Source: Inia geoffrensis
Taxonomy: Eukaryota > Chordata > Mammalia > Artiodactyla > Iniidae
Direction: 5' to 3'
Length of the DNA stretch: 64,000 nt
Assembly (NCBI GenBank): GCA_036417435.1
Contig: CM070900.1
Coordinates: 120,482,315 to 120,546,314, forward strand
A program made the position numbers and the translations under genes. Shown here one piece after another: positions 13,931 through 26,310 of this stretch (position 1 is its first letter; each line of letters starts with the position of its first letter). Below the pieces are notes generated by a model. That model searched no databases, was not told where the DNA came from, and worked only from the letters and a program-made list of their open reading frames with translations.

Positions 13931-14824
13931 CTAGAGAAGTTCCTTTACCATTTGTTGTAAAGCTGGTTTTCTGGTGGTGAATTTTCTTAGCTTTTGCTTG
14001 TCTGTAAAGGTTTTAATTTCTCCGTCAGATCTGAATGAGATCCTTGCTGGTTAGAGTAATCTTGATTGCAGGTTTTCCCTTTCATCACTTTCAGTATGTC
14101 CTCTTACTCCCTTCTGGCTTGCAGAGTTTCTGCTGAATGATCAGCTGTTAACCTTATGGAAATTCCCTTGTATGTTATTTGTTGCTTTTCCCTTGCTGCT
14201 TTTAATATTTTTTCTTTGCATTTAATTTTTGATAGTTTGATTAATATGTGTCTTGACGTTTTTCTCCTTGGATTTATCCTGTATGGGACTCTCTGTGCTT
14301 CCGGCACTTGACTATTTTCTTTCCCTTATTGTGGAAGTTTCCAACTATAATCTCTTCACATATTTTCTCAGTCCCTTTTTTTTTTCTCTTCTTCTGGGAC
14401 CCCTATAATTCGAGTGTTGGTGCCTTCAAATGTTGGTGTTGTCCCAGAGATCTCTGAGACTGTCCTCAATTATTTTCATTCTTTTTTCTTTATTCTGCTC
14501 TACAGTAGTTAATTCCACTATTTTATCTTCCATTTCACTTATCCATTCTTCTACCTCAGTTATTCTGCTATTGATTCTTTCTAGAGAATTTTTAATTTCA
14601 TTTATTGTGTTGTTCATCATTGTTTGTTTGCTCTTTAGTTCTTCTAGGTCCTTGTTGAACGTTTCTTGTATTTTCTCCATTCTATTTCCAAGGTTTTCGG
14701 TCATCTTTACTATCATTACTCTGAATTCTTTTTCAGGTAGACTACCTATTTCCTCTTCATTTGTTTGGTCTGATGGGTTTTTACCTTGCTCCTTCATCTG
14801 TTGTGTGTTTTTCTGTCTTCTCAT
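13931..14824 (-). pseudogene. L1 ORF1, disrupted
   Basis: ORF1p is the RNA-binding trimeric chaperone of L1. The frame starts at 14824 (MRRQKNTQQMKEQGK) and stays open for 132 codons to about 14426. That part includes a heptad-rich coiled coil (NRMEKIQETFNKDLEELKS onward). A frame break then falls in the RRM region. A later piece at 14104-14307 keeps the C-terminal domain signature PYRINPRRKTSRHILIKL. The inferred stop is at 13931-13933. Not functional. Confidence 0.88.
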
Positions 14825-15480
14825 TTTGATTATCTTACTGTTTTGGGGGTCTCCTTTTCACAGGCCGCATGTTCGTAGTTCCCATTGTTTTTGATGTCTG
14901 CCCCCAGTGTGTGAGGTTGGTTCAGTGGGTTGTGTGGGCTTCCTGGTGGAGGGGACTGCTGCTTGTGTTCTGGTGCATGAGGCTGGTTCTTGTCTTTCTG
15001 GTGGGCAGGACCATGTCTGGTGGTTTGTTTTGGGGTTTGAACTTATTATGATTTTAGGCAGCCTCTGTGCTAATGGGTGGGGTTGTGTTCCTGTTTTGCT
15101 AGTTGTTTGGCATGGGGTGTCCAGCACTGGAGCTTGCTGTTTGTTGAGTGGAGCTGGGTCTTAAGGTTGAGATGGAGATCTCTGGGAGACCTCTCACTGA
15201 TTGATATTATGTGGGGCTGGGAAATCTCTGGTGGTCTGGTGTTCTGAACTCAGCTCTCTCACCTCATAGGCTCAGGCCTGACACCCGGCCAGAGCACCAA
15301 GACCCTGTTAGCCGCATGGCCATGTATGTGGGGAGTCTTGCCTTTTGGGAAGCCTGAGGTCTTCTGCCCGCATTCTATAGGTGTTCTGTATGAGTCGTTT
15401 CACATGTAGATGTATTTTTGATGTACTTGTGGGGAGGAGGAAGGAGATCTCCATGCTTTACTCCTCTGCTATCTTGAAGG
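14825..15480 (-). promoter_or_regulatory. L1 5' UTR remnant with internal deletion
   Basis: On the sense strand about 161 nt from the 5' terminus (15480 to 15320) joins directly to sequence that in the second L1 lies about 1.5 kb further downstream (15319 onward). The YY1-type start motif, CCGCCATCTT on the + strand in the other L1, has decayed to CTGCTATCTT at 15466-15475. The CpG-rich core of the L1 promoter is absent. Confidence 0.8.
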
Positions 15481-15594
15481 TCTTACCCCTTACATCTGCA
15501 AAGACCCTTTTTTTCAATAAGGTATCATTCAGAGGTTTGGGGATTTGGTCATGGACATATCTTTCTGGGGGACACTGTTCAACATACTTCAACA
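15481..15594 (-). mobile_element. MLT1-type LTR, 5' part, continuation of the 9323 copy
   Basis: TTACATCTGCAAAGACCC directly continues the LTR interrupted at 9690; this is the usual MLT1 order after GATCCTTAACT. It ends ...ACTTCAACA, a plausible LTR terminus. The two pieces make one solo LTR into which an L1 inserted. Confidence 0.75.
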
Positions 15595-18500
15595 GCTAAA
15601 GTAAATGTGGTAAATAAATGTACAATGAATTAGGTTGTCCTTTTCTGGGACCTGAAAATTTTAAGTAAATGAACATATTAATGTATAATGAAAGATTTGC
15701 AAGAATGGTAGACTATTCTTGAACCTTGAATATTTTTATTTCCTTGTTTAAAAACGGGTCATAAAAATATAATGTTGAAATTATAGTTTACTCAATAAAG
15801 CAGCACAGAGAGCATTCATAAAGCCTATAGGCATTGTCAAGCCTAATATAATTCAGTGAAGTGGAACTAACCTTGGTATCAGTGGAAACTGTATGTTCTA
15901 AGAAATGGGTTCTAAGTAAATAAAATTAGATAGTAACTATAATAATATATATTTAAACAGGCATGTTTAGCAACATCTGCAGGGAAAAAGACAGAGATAT
16001 GCAACATCTTAACCACATTGTAAAGTAGCTCCTTTCCATTTTAAAGAAGAAAATTGTTATTCACAAATTTCTTCTTAATTATTTTGACAGAATTTTATAA
16101 TTACTTGATGTTTTATAATTTCTTCAACTTTAATGCTGGATTCATTCATTTGTAAAAGCAAGGAAGAAAGAAAAGCAGAGCCCCAGATTTTAGAAGGCTA
16201 AAATGCATTTATTTTATCCAGTCAGGTTAGTTAAAATAACACATAATGAGAAAACATAAAATTAAACCTTACTTTATTTTTATTTTTATTTTATTATTTA
16301 TTGGCAGAAAAACGTCAGTTCAATATGGGTAGAAAACAAATATTTTCTGTGGCAAATATGAACAGTCTTTTGTTCAAATTCATTTTAGCAATTTGGGAGC
16401 CAAAGCTTAACCTTACTATAATGAATACAGAACTTTTAAACTGTTAGCATTAAGGTTTTACTTTCATAATTTTAACATATAGTAAATCTTGTTGTTAAGT
16501 CAAGGTATTTTTTATACCTAGAAAATGTTCTTTGAAGGTGGTGGCAATAAAGGGTGAATTAGAATGTGCTTGGGCATGAGTCTAAGCTCTTTCTAGATTC
16601 AGGTAACAAAAGCCAAGTGTCTCAGTGTGATGTGGAAATGACCCTTGGGAAATCATCATGTTGAGTAACTTGAGGGATAGAGCAGAAAATACCAGTAGAT
16701 TGCTGTGAAAAATGTGTCAGGAAAACATTTTAATGGAATTTCTTCCACTTTATTTATCAGTGAACAGGATACCCAATAAATGTGTGTATTTCTGTTGCTG
16801 AGTGTTTATGGCACTGCCAACTTCTCTACCCTATGATTGATAGAAGTAAAGAATAACCTTACTGTTCACCATCTGTCATTAAAGAGTCAAGTTCCTCAAG
16901 TGGACACAGCTTCTTTACAAGATTTTAAATATTATGACTTACACATTTACTATTGCCTCTGTGAAAGAGATGTAGTCTTTTGCAATGACACAACTTCCTT
17001 CATTGTTTTTCTTGCTCCTTTCTTACATTACTGCTCATCTTTATTTTTGTTCATTATTTGAATGTTTCTAAGTTATTTTACATTATTTTGGGGCTGTCTA
17101 AAATCCTTCCTGGAAGAAAAGTGGGACACAGATAGGTATAAACATATAGACATGACTATGTAGAAATTTACTATTTTAATTATTAAGGCTTCTTATAAGA
17201 CACATTGCATTTAAAAATGATACAAAAGTAACATTTCCCTTTTAAGTCATATAGCCATTTTTTGAATAGTTCGCCTTGGACCAATTAACTTATGCTTATA
17301 AATGGTCACAATAGAAAAGAGAGAATTTTAAGAGCTACTTTGAGATCACTAATATGTTATTTCAAAGAAGAGCAGAAGTCTCTGAAGGATACTATCACAG
17401 TCATAAGGGGCCTGCTGAATTTCCAAGTTAATTGGAACTCAAGCCAATAAGGGAAGAACAGGTTGCATGTAGACCTAGAGACAGAAAATAATTGGATAAT
17501 AGCTAAAACTAGGCTCTTAATGGAGATGCATGCAAATTTTATGATAGAATTGAAGAAAAAGAAATAATTTTTAATTAAAGAATGGGCTGAACATCAAAAG
17601 TATAGAAGTTGGTTATAAAAATATAGTATCTTGATTGTGAAAATTCAGTTACATTTTTACCTACATTTTGATGAAAATAAAGGAAATAAATTCTGTACCA
17701 AATATAATTAGGATAAATAGTGTTCAAAATATTTTAATGTTAGAATCTGTTGTATTCTCTATTGTTACTTTCAGGGGATATACAGTAGACATTACTCTCT
17801 GAAGTATATATATATGAAAATGAATTTGACTAATAGGACTATATAAATGTGTAATTTGTCCTTGGACAACTAATAACTTTCTAATGAAGTATTTTAAATA
17901 AATTTTATAATAATGACTATTGGGTTTATTTGTCCCAAAAATGCTGTAAACATTCTTCAGTAAGGTAAAATTACTTGATGTTTTGCTTTCACACCTATTT
18001 TAAAATAAAAGTAAAAAAAGTACAAAGCAACAAAAGTGGAACAAATAGGTAAGTCCAAGCTGTTTTCTAATGGAAAAATCCAGTATCTGCAAGAATTGTC
18101 GATCATGTCTAAGGAATTGGCAAAAGCCTGTAACAATTCAAATGTTAAAAAAAGAATGTATCTACAGACGTGCACTTGCTTTACTTAAAATTTGCCTCTT
18201 TTCTGAGATAGTTAATATTAGAAATACAAGTATTTTGTCTTAAGTTATATTTAAAAAGGAGGTTTCTTTTCCTTAGAGAAATGTGAACACTTTTTATAAG
18301 TAAAGAATATTGTCTTCTTATAAATCTAGAAATTCGATGAGCCCTTGACCTAAAGTTCTTAACTGCCATTTGTGAGAGTACAATGCTTCCATTATGTTAT
18401 AGATTTTATAATAGTCACTCACCTATGTGACCTTTCAATTAAATCATTGGAGTGCATTCTAATTTAGGATTTCCCTGAAGATCACTTTGAATATTCATCT

Positions 18501-21500
18501 GATTCAGAGGTTCCCATGCATCTCATGAAGCATTATGACCCACCAGGAATATGTGCTGTTGGCATACCAAAATCAGCCCTGAGATTCAAATTCTTTTTGA
18601 GAGCAATTTATGGAATTAATTTACCTATATGATTTAGGCCTGTCAAGGGGTTCATTCATTTGTTGGGTCATCTTTGCTAGAGATTTTTTTATCTAAAGAA
18701 ATAAAAAATATTCCTAGTGGTAGTGTTTACTTAATTCCCTAGATTTTAATTTAGGCAAACATGAGGTGTAATGCTCATAAAACAACCCATCTCTGAGATT
18801 CATTCAGCTTAATGTTCTGCAGAATATTAAAAGCTGGATACGTTTCAGCTTTTGCCTTTCATAAGTTAACCATTTTGAGTCAAAATTCAGTAGTTTGAAG
18901 ATAATGAATCTAGTTAGTTTTCTCTGCAGTATTCAACGTGAACAGCAGTCTTTTACCTCCTGACATTCCTTGACCTCAGTGGCTCTGTATTTTTGTTTGG
19001 CTTTAAAATTGTCTGTTTTTCCTTAGTGTCCTCTTTCTTTTGCCTGTCTTTTGAATATAGCTTTTACTATCTCCTTGCCCCTTTTTCTCCCCCAGGCTTC
19101 TCTTAATTACTATATGGATAGAGTATTCCCAAATCTGGGTAGCTAAACCTCTTAGTGACTCAGTTTTTTCAGTGCAATGGTGAAATTGTAATTATTATTG
19201 GAGATATTATATGTAAAATACCTAGGGGAATACTCAGCTCATAAAATATGGGAGGCTGCTTTCTCTTCTCCCTCTTCTCTATAGCCCTGGCCTCTCTCCT
19301 GAATTTCATACTTCCATTTTCAGACATCAGCCAGACACATCTAATGGTCTATGTGCAAAAATGGATATTCTAAACCTTTTTCCCCCCTGCTTTCATGTGT
19401 TAACCTCTTTCAGTGGCATTACCAATTTCTCTGTCAGGCATAAAACGTCCAAGTCACCTTCTATTTCACTCCCTTCTTGAACATGACCTGTTAAGATCAT
19501 CTCGTTCTTATTCTGCAATACTGTTAAGTCTATCCCCCTACTAAATACTCCCAACTGGTATCCTATAGGACTAAAAAATCTATGTTTGCACAAATTTTGC
19601 TTAGCTCTTTGTGGTTTACAAAATGTTAAACAGTGAAGGAATTAGGCTCCCATTACAGTTTTTGTTTTTTGTTTTTTTGTTTTTTACTGAATCAGTCAGG
19701 ATGAACTTCATTATGCCTCAAGAATAAGCCACATCCAGATCTCAGTGGCTTGTCACACAGGTCCAGTGTGGGTCAGTAAGGGATCTCTGCTCATTGCACT
19801 CAGGGCCCCCGGCCAGCAAAGGCTATATCTCAACAGTTGTTTCTATAATCACTAACACAGTGTGAAGCAGGCATGATTAACCACTAATTAGTTCTGAAAA
19901 TATCTGTCAGAAATGACACACATTACTTCTCACATTATTGGTCAAAGAAATTCACATGGCCACTACTAACTTGGAAAGGGGTGAGGAAGTACAACACTAC
20001 CATGTGTCTATTAGGAGACCTGTAATATTTGTGAAGTCTTGATGATTTTAATCTGATAATTACAAGGGCTGCACACTGGTTTCCTGCCTACATTGACCTA
20101 CCCCTTCTTCAAACCCTTTCCAACAAAATTCTCCATCCAAAATCCATAGATTTAAAAAAAATCTATTCTTTCAGTGCCTGTTATTTTACTTTTACCACAT
20201 TTTACTTTGTTGTAGCATAAACTGTGCTCTTTCTGCATTTAATAGAATTTTATGTAGATTTTATTATATAGCTAAGTTGCTTTCATATCTTTAATTGGCA
20301 ATTTTCTAATCTATTAATACTTCATAGTTATGTTATATTGAAGTTTGCTTAACTATTCCTCAACTTGTGGGCATTTGTACTTTTTTAAGTGTTGCACTTT
20401 TACTATAAAACTTTTCTAGAAAGGTTGAGTAAGTAGAGTTAATTCAAAAGATTAGACTGTCAAATCAGCCTTACACAAATCAGAGATCTTAGCCAATATC
20501 AAAGCTTACTAATGATTTCAAGGATATAAGCAGTCAAGAGGCACGAGTGAAACAGAGAGCTTTAGGACATTGAGGACAGCTCCCCAGGTCTTTCTTTCCT
20601 CCACTAGACACATGCTGTCTGAGCCAGAAAAGCAGATGAGGTCTCTAAGTTTGGACATGGATTACGACGTCTATGGGGGGTGTTTAGATAATAGTCTATC
20701 TTCATGTAGCTGTTAGCTTATATGACATTTGCCATGGAACTATGCCTTATAAATTCTGGATTGAAGATTTGTTTACCAGAAACAATCCTAAACTAGAGAT
20801 ATAACACTAAAAACATTCACAGATAAGATGTCTCCTCCTAGCAAACATTTGCTAGCAGGTTTAGTTATATGTATGTTTACAAAGAACGGAAACATCTGCC
20901 TTTCTTTCCCTTGGATCATACCCCTGATAAAAGGAGAAAAATGGATTATAAGCTAATTATTTAGCTTCTCCCGCCACAAGACACAAGTGGTATATATTTG
21001 GGGATTAGTATTCATATCACAGATTATTTCTTTGAGATATAATACACAATAAATTAATTTTTTCATTACCCAAACAAATATATTCTATTAAAATGTTACA
21101 AAACACCCAGCTTTACTGCGCTCCATGCCTAAGTCCCTTATGCTTGATAAATAATTAGGCTTTCCTGTGAAGATGAATTTTAGTGGAAATCATATCAACT
21201 GGAAGATTTGTCACTCAGTTTTTACCCATATAAGACAATTTTTCCAGTTTCTTTCCCATTATGCCAGTACTTTCCAAGGAAGTTTTTTTCTTACTATCAA
21301 AATCTACAAAATCAGTAATGCCTGTCTGCTGCTAACATTGGCCTGATATGGACTTAAAAATTTTATTTCTGTTTCCTTTAAAATGAGTTTCAGTTTTATT
21401 AGAGTAATCATATGACTAATCACTTCAGTTTTATCAAGACAAGTATAATATTTCACAAAACTATGTAATAACTTTAATTATTTGGATATGTCATATGAAA

Positions 21501-23515
21501 ATATACTCCTACTTCTAAATTTGAAATCTCATCAATTAAAATATGTAATAATTTAAGATGATATAGCTATTCTTCTTTATGTATATTATGACTCTGATTT
21601 TGAAACTTGTGATTTTTTGTTTTTAGAATTGGGAAGAAAGTTTGCTATATTTTCTTCAGTTACTCATAAATACTAATTAATTTTTATGTCTGGTTTACTG
21701 AAATGAATATGCTTCATTGTTTATGTGTGCTGAAGATCTTTACGCAGATTCATGCTTAATCCCTGAGAAATTTTGAACTCATTAGATAGGCTGGTTAATT
21801 AATACTCTGCCATTTTTTCAAAATGATTTTACAGAGGCATCTTTAAATTCCGATATAAATCATAAACATTTATAATTCATATTCTAAATAAACTCATTCA
21901 AGAAAATTAATCCCTGGCTGTAATCCTGATTGTAATCACCCCAGTTCCCCTACATTTTCAAGCTTCTTGGGGAATTGTACCAATATACTATTAGAAATCT
22001 CAAATCTATAGACTTGGGAAGGGCTTGTTTTCCTCAGTCATTAGATACCATTTGCTTTAGTTGCTCTCAGCTTGGCTATCAGACCTTGCTCACTTCGTAG
22101 TTGGTCACAGGATAAATTTCCAGGGCTCCTCCATATGCTGCTGCTAATGGAGCCCTCAGTTTAGCTGAGGCATGATAGGAGGAAGCTAGCATTTCTTTTT
22201 ACTGTGCACCACTAAAGCCTCTTCAATCCCACTGACAGAAAAGCTTCCCATTGCAAAAATTTTACTGGAGATTTGAGGTTCCCTGGAAGAAATAAAAAGG
22301 GCACAACAGCAACAACCAAAAAAAAAGAGAAAAAGAAAATAACCTCCCTCTTGCTCTCAAGTCTGTCGCCTTGTTCAATTCTCCCATTGCAAATCTCATG
22401 CTTCCAGGTAATGGCAAAGACCTATTTAAGTATAAGAGAACAAGTTCATTAGAAAGTATTGCCAGGCAAAACACCCTACTTACCTAAAAGGTGTTCATTT
22501 TGGGCTGGATCACATTTTGGGGCCTATTGTCTTACTTTTTTGTGATGTTTGAACTTTCAATATATGTAGTATAAGGATTTTCCATCTCTTTCCAAAAGTG
22601 GTTAGAAAGAGTGAGGATGATTGTTCTTCTGGCTACATGTGACAAAGCAAAAAAAATTAAAGCAGTCAAATTAAGATGAAGTTGGGGTGAGGTCTGTGTC
22701 TAAAGGGGTTGCACACTCTTGGCATAGATGTGTAGGATAGAGGTGAGCTATGAATTTGGCTCTGAACGTCTTCCTTAACTTTATATGTTTTCAACAGATA
22801 AAAGATCCTAACACACTGAACTATCTCATCACTACCCACTGAACAGAGACTTCTTCAGAAGCAAAATCAATTCAAGTTGCAATTTGCTCTTTACACAGAG
22901 ATCTGAGTCTCTCCATCAAGTAGGGATCCTACTGGGAATTAATCAGTCTGGAAATCTTACAACCAGGCAATCTCATTCCATCTCAGAAACCATAATGTCT
23001 TGCTGACTCCTAAAACTGGAAGCCTTCTGGTTAGTGATCTTCACTAGTCCATGTTCTCATACAGCTCTGCTTACTCTGGTCACATCCAAATTTCTGCTGC
23101 TCACCTTGTTCTGGAAATTGAAGAGCCCCATTCCATGGCACACAAATTCCATGACATGCTGGGCATCTTCCCAGAAATGTTCTTTGTCTTAACACAGTGT
23201 TTCCAAAAGTATGGTACTTACTGCTGATTGTCATTGGATGAGCTTGATGGGCAAACAAGACGTTAATAACCCTGAATGACACAGTGTTACATAGAAAGTT
23301 ACTTTCGTGCTAATTCTCTTTTACTTCTTCTGATCCAGTCAAGAATGGCTCAGTATGTTGGTAATCTTTAACAGATCTCTAACATTTTGTAAACGTATAT
23401 TCAAAATGTGCGCATGCCTTTATGAGGTGACTTAACTCAGTACTACCTGTTTTTTTTTTTCAGATCCAGAACTGATTTAGTTCTTAAACTACACCTTTTC
23501 TTTGATCTCCGACCT
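15595..23515. other. AT-rich intronic sequence, no gene recognised
   Basis: About 8 kb with no nameable transposon apart from a TTTTA-type tract at 16271-16300. The stretches at 19735-19870 and 20430-20900 have a more balanced, repeat-like composition, but I cannot assign a family. Frames up to 83 codons lack homology and splice context. Confidence 0.5.
16271..16300. repeat. (TTTTA)n-like simple repeat
   Basis: Imperfect TATTTTTATTTTTATTTTAT run. Confidence 0.7.
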
Positions 23516-23904
23516 CCAATCCCTGTGTTACTCCAGCCTTCTCTTTCACCTCCTTAGAGCCTGATCACCCTCCTTTTACTAGTAAAGACCACAAGTTCCA
23601 TCATCAAAACCACTCTCTTGCACGCATTTTCATTTCCTTTGCCTTGCCATTCCTGAGCCGCATACAGCTAGAAAGCTCCTAACTTTGGATTAAGGGTATC
23701 ATCATCCTTCTCTTCTAAGCACAGCAGAAGAAATGTCATGTCATGCAGAGAATGGTGCCATTACAGTTTCCTAGTCTTCAGCATCAACTGAACATCCTAC
23801 AGATCCTCTGATTGCCTCCTCAGATACCTCCTAAGCCCCACAAGTTGCTATTTAAAATTCTTCTGCTATGTTTCCTATCACACTACCTCCCACTATCTTT
23901 TTTC

Positions 23905-24338
23905 TAAATTTTTTTGAAGGATAGTTGATTTACAATGTTGTGTTAATTTCTGCTGTACAGTGACTCAGTTATCATATTCTTTTTTATTATGGTTTATCCC
24001 AGGATATTGAATATAATTCCCTGTGCTATACAGTAGGACCTTGTTGTTTATCCATCCTATATATAATAGTTTGCTAATCCAAAACTCTCAATACTTCCCT
24101 CTACCACCCCCATCCCCACTGGCAACCACAAGTCTGTTCTCTATGTCTATGAGTCTGTTTCTCTTTCATAGATATGTTCATTTGTATTATATTTTAGATT
24201 CTGCATATAAGTGTTAATATATGGTATTTGCCTTTCTTTTTCTGACTTACTTCGCATAGTATGATAATCCCTAGGTGCATTCATGTTGCTGCAAATGACA
24301 TTATTTCATTCTTTTTAATGGCTGAGTAATATTCTATA

Positions 24339-24421
<83 letters not shown>

Positions 24422-24650
24422 CACATACCGCATCCACTTTATCCATTCATCTGTTAACGGACGTTTAGGTTGTTTCCATGTCTTGGCAATTGTGAATAGT
24501 GCTGCTATGAAGTTAGAGGTGCATGTATCTTTTTGAATTTATAGTTTTGTCTGGGTATATGCCCAGGAGTGGAAATGCTGGATCATGTAGCAACTCTATT
24601 TTTAGTTTTTTGAGGAACCTCCATACTGTTTGCCATAGTGTCTGCAGGTT
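23905..24650 (-). mobile_element. L1 3' fragment, minus orientation, 5'-truncated
   Basis: The left end reads as an L1 3' UTR complement (GATTTACAATGTTGTGTTAA), followed by the ORF2 C-terminal region (TTATCCATTCATCTGTTAAC). It is an older subfamily than the full-length copies. TATCTTTTTTCTA at left and TATCTTTTCTA at right suggest the TSD. A TG/TA microsatellite has grown inside it. Confidence 0.85.
24339..24427. repeat. (TG)n(TA)n compound microsatellite
   Basis: About 13 TG units run into a TA/CATA tract of about 60 bp, inside the L1 ORF2 remnant. It is likely length-variable. Confidence 0.95.
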
Positions 24651-24953
24651 GTATCTTTTCTACTATTGAGGCAGACATACACTTTGTAGAGGAAATAAAA
24701 TCATCCCTTGGTAACTCCTTCAAGTAGCTAATCCTACACATTCAGTCTGTGTGCATCTGATTAGTCATTCTTTGGTTAAAACTCTTAACTTCCCATTATC
24801 TTCAGGATAAAGTATAAATCCCTTATTTGACTTGTGAGGTTTGTCATAATTAGGCTCTGCTAATCCATCTGACTTTTTCTCCTACCTGTTTCCCTCTTGC
24901 ACTTCAGGCTCTAATGACACTGTATTTGTTTCAGTTCTACAAATTAGTCATGC

Positions 24954-24976
24954 TTTTTTTTTTTTTTTTTTTTTTT
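24954..24976. repeat. Poly(T) tract, 23 bases
   Basis: Uninterrupted T run inside the L2 remnant; no SINE or L1 body is attached on either side. Confidence 0.9.
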
Positions 24977-25726
24977 ACTTTGAGTATTCATACATGATAA
25001 AGCCCTCCTCTGCCTGGAGGGCTATAACCTACCTTCCTTATCAGCCTATTCCTATTCATCCTGTGGATCTCAGCTTTAAATGTTCATTATTCTAAGATAT
25101 CATACTGAGTTTCCGATATTGAATTAGGTATTCCTCCTACATTCTCCCAGAGCTTTCTGTACTTGCCATACATTAGCACCTAAGTCATTATATTGAAGTT
25201 TTCTAGTTACTTGTCTGTAATCTTCTTTGGCATACAGGATTCTTGTGGCTGTTTTTGATATTGTTCACTATACCTAGTGTCTGGCACATGGCAGCTGCCT
25301 AATAAGTTTCTGATGACTGAATGATGTTATAAATTTAAATTGTTCATAAGAATAAACTAGATTTGTCACTCATGAAAAACAAAACTATTCTTGGTCTCAA
25401 GTTCAGAGGTGCTCCTTAGATCTTGGATAACATGAATCCTCACAGTAAATAAAGCAGGGTGGGTTGTTCTTTTTAATCCGAAAATTTTTTTCGTTTGTTC
25501 ATTTTGTTTGGTTTTTATGTAGGTCAGTGGGATTACAGCAAAAATAATCCTATAAAAGCACTTTTTTGTTTGTCAGAATGATCCTATGTACATGGATAAT
25601 GGCCTTTTTGGCATAATGCAGGGCTAAATCCAGCTTTGATCAGTATTTAATAAGTTTAATATTGTTTCCTGACGAAAACTTGGAAAACTTAGCCACTTAA
25701 ATGCAATATTCAGTCAGCAAAAATAT

Positions 25727-26310
25727 TCTGAGTACATCATTGACAGACACTTGGGTTATATAAGTGAAGAAAACAAAGTTCTGTGTCTTCATGGAGATTA
25801 TATTTTAGCAAAGGGGCTTTCTGACAATAAGCAAAAATCAGAAAGATAGATAGATAGGTAGATAGGTAGATAGATAGATAGGGAGATAGATAGATAAAAA
25901 TAAATAGGTTATATTAGAAGGTGGTAAATGCTTTTGAGAAAACTATATCATAGTAAGGGAGAAATAGGAATATTGGGGGTAAAGGTACTGTTTGCGATTT
26001 TGAGTAGAAAACAGGTAACATCATTTTGAGCAAAGGTTTGATAGAGGTGAAGGAGTTAACAGAAGAATTTCTTAGGTTGAGGGAACAGCCAGTGCAAAGT
26101 TCCTAAAGTGGAAACCTGACTGACGTGTTCAATACAGCAATAGGGGCTGTATAGACACAAATTATTTCATTGTTTTGTACTGTAATATCAATATATTGTT
26201 TGTTATGAGTATTTATCTGTGTTCCCTGGCTTTATAGCCACTCAGTGATATCTTGAAGATAGAACCAATAGCATTTCCTAATGAGCTGGATGCAGGGTAA
26301 AGGCATATAT
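25727..26310 (+). mobile_element. Ancient interspersed repeat (family not certain)
   Basis: Contains pieces common in mammalian introns: CTTCATGGAGATTATATTTTAGC, then GGGAACAGCCAGTGCAAAG and a later TTGAAGATAGAACCAATAG. A related copy lies at 58975-59345. I recognise the consensus type but not a firm family name. A GATA repeat lies within it. Confidence 0.5.
25844..25896. repeat. (GATA)n tetranucleotide microsatellite
   Basis: About 13 units of GATA/GGTA, imperfect. Confidence 0.95.

Larger units (their letters stand above)
9691..15480 (-). mobile_element. L1 LINE with both termini, 5' UTR shortened, antisense to EDIL3
   Basis: Sense strand is minus. The 3' UTR and T-rich tail lie at the left (TAGCATCTTTATTGCAG) and the 5' terminus at the right, where the sense strand reads CAAGATAGCAGAGGAG, a decayed form of the AAGATGGCGGAAGAG start of the other L1. 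Order on the minus strand is 5' UTR, ORF1, ORF2, 3' UTR. The 5' UTR is only about 650 bp, against about 2.1 kb in the L1 ending near 49490; the missing block has splice-site-like edges (see findings). The L1 sits in an MLT1 LTR. TCCTTAAC on the left against TCTTACCC on the right may be a diverged TSD. Confidence 0.92.
23516..25330 (+). mobile_element. L2 LINE, degraded, interrupted by an L1 at about 23905-24650
   Basis: The right end carries the L2 3' pattern GTCTGGCACATGGCAGCTGC CTAATAAGTTTC with a GACTGAATGATG tail. Upstream text of L2 character continues on both sides of the L1 insert. The extent left of the L1 is less certain. Confidence 0.55.

Noticed and set aside
25844..25896. Regular short repeats as a possible CRISPR-like array
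   Set aside because: A GATA microsatellite with 4-bp units and no spacers, in a mammalian intron.
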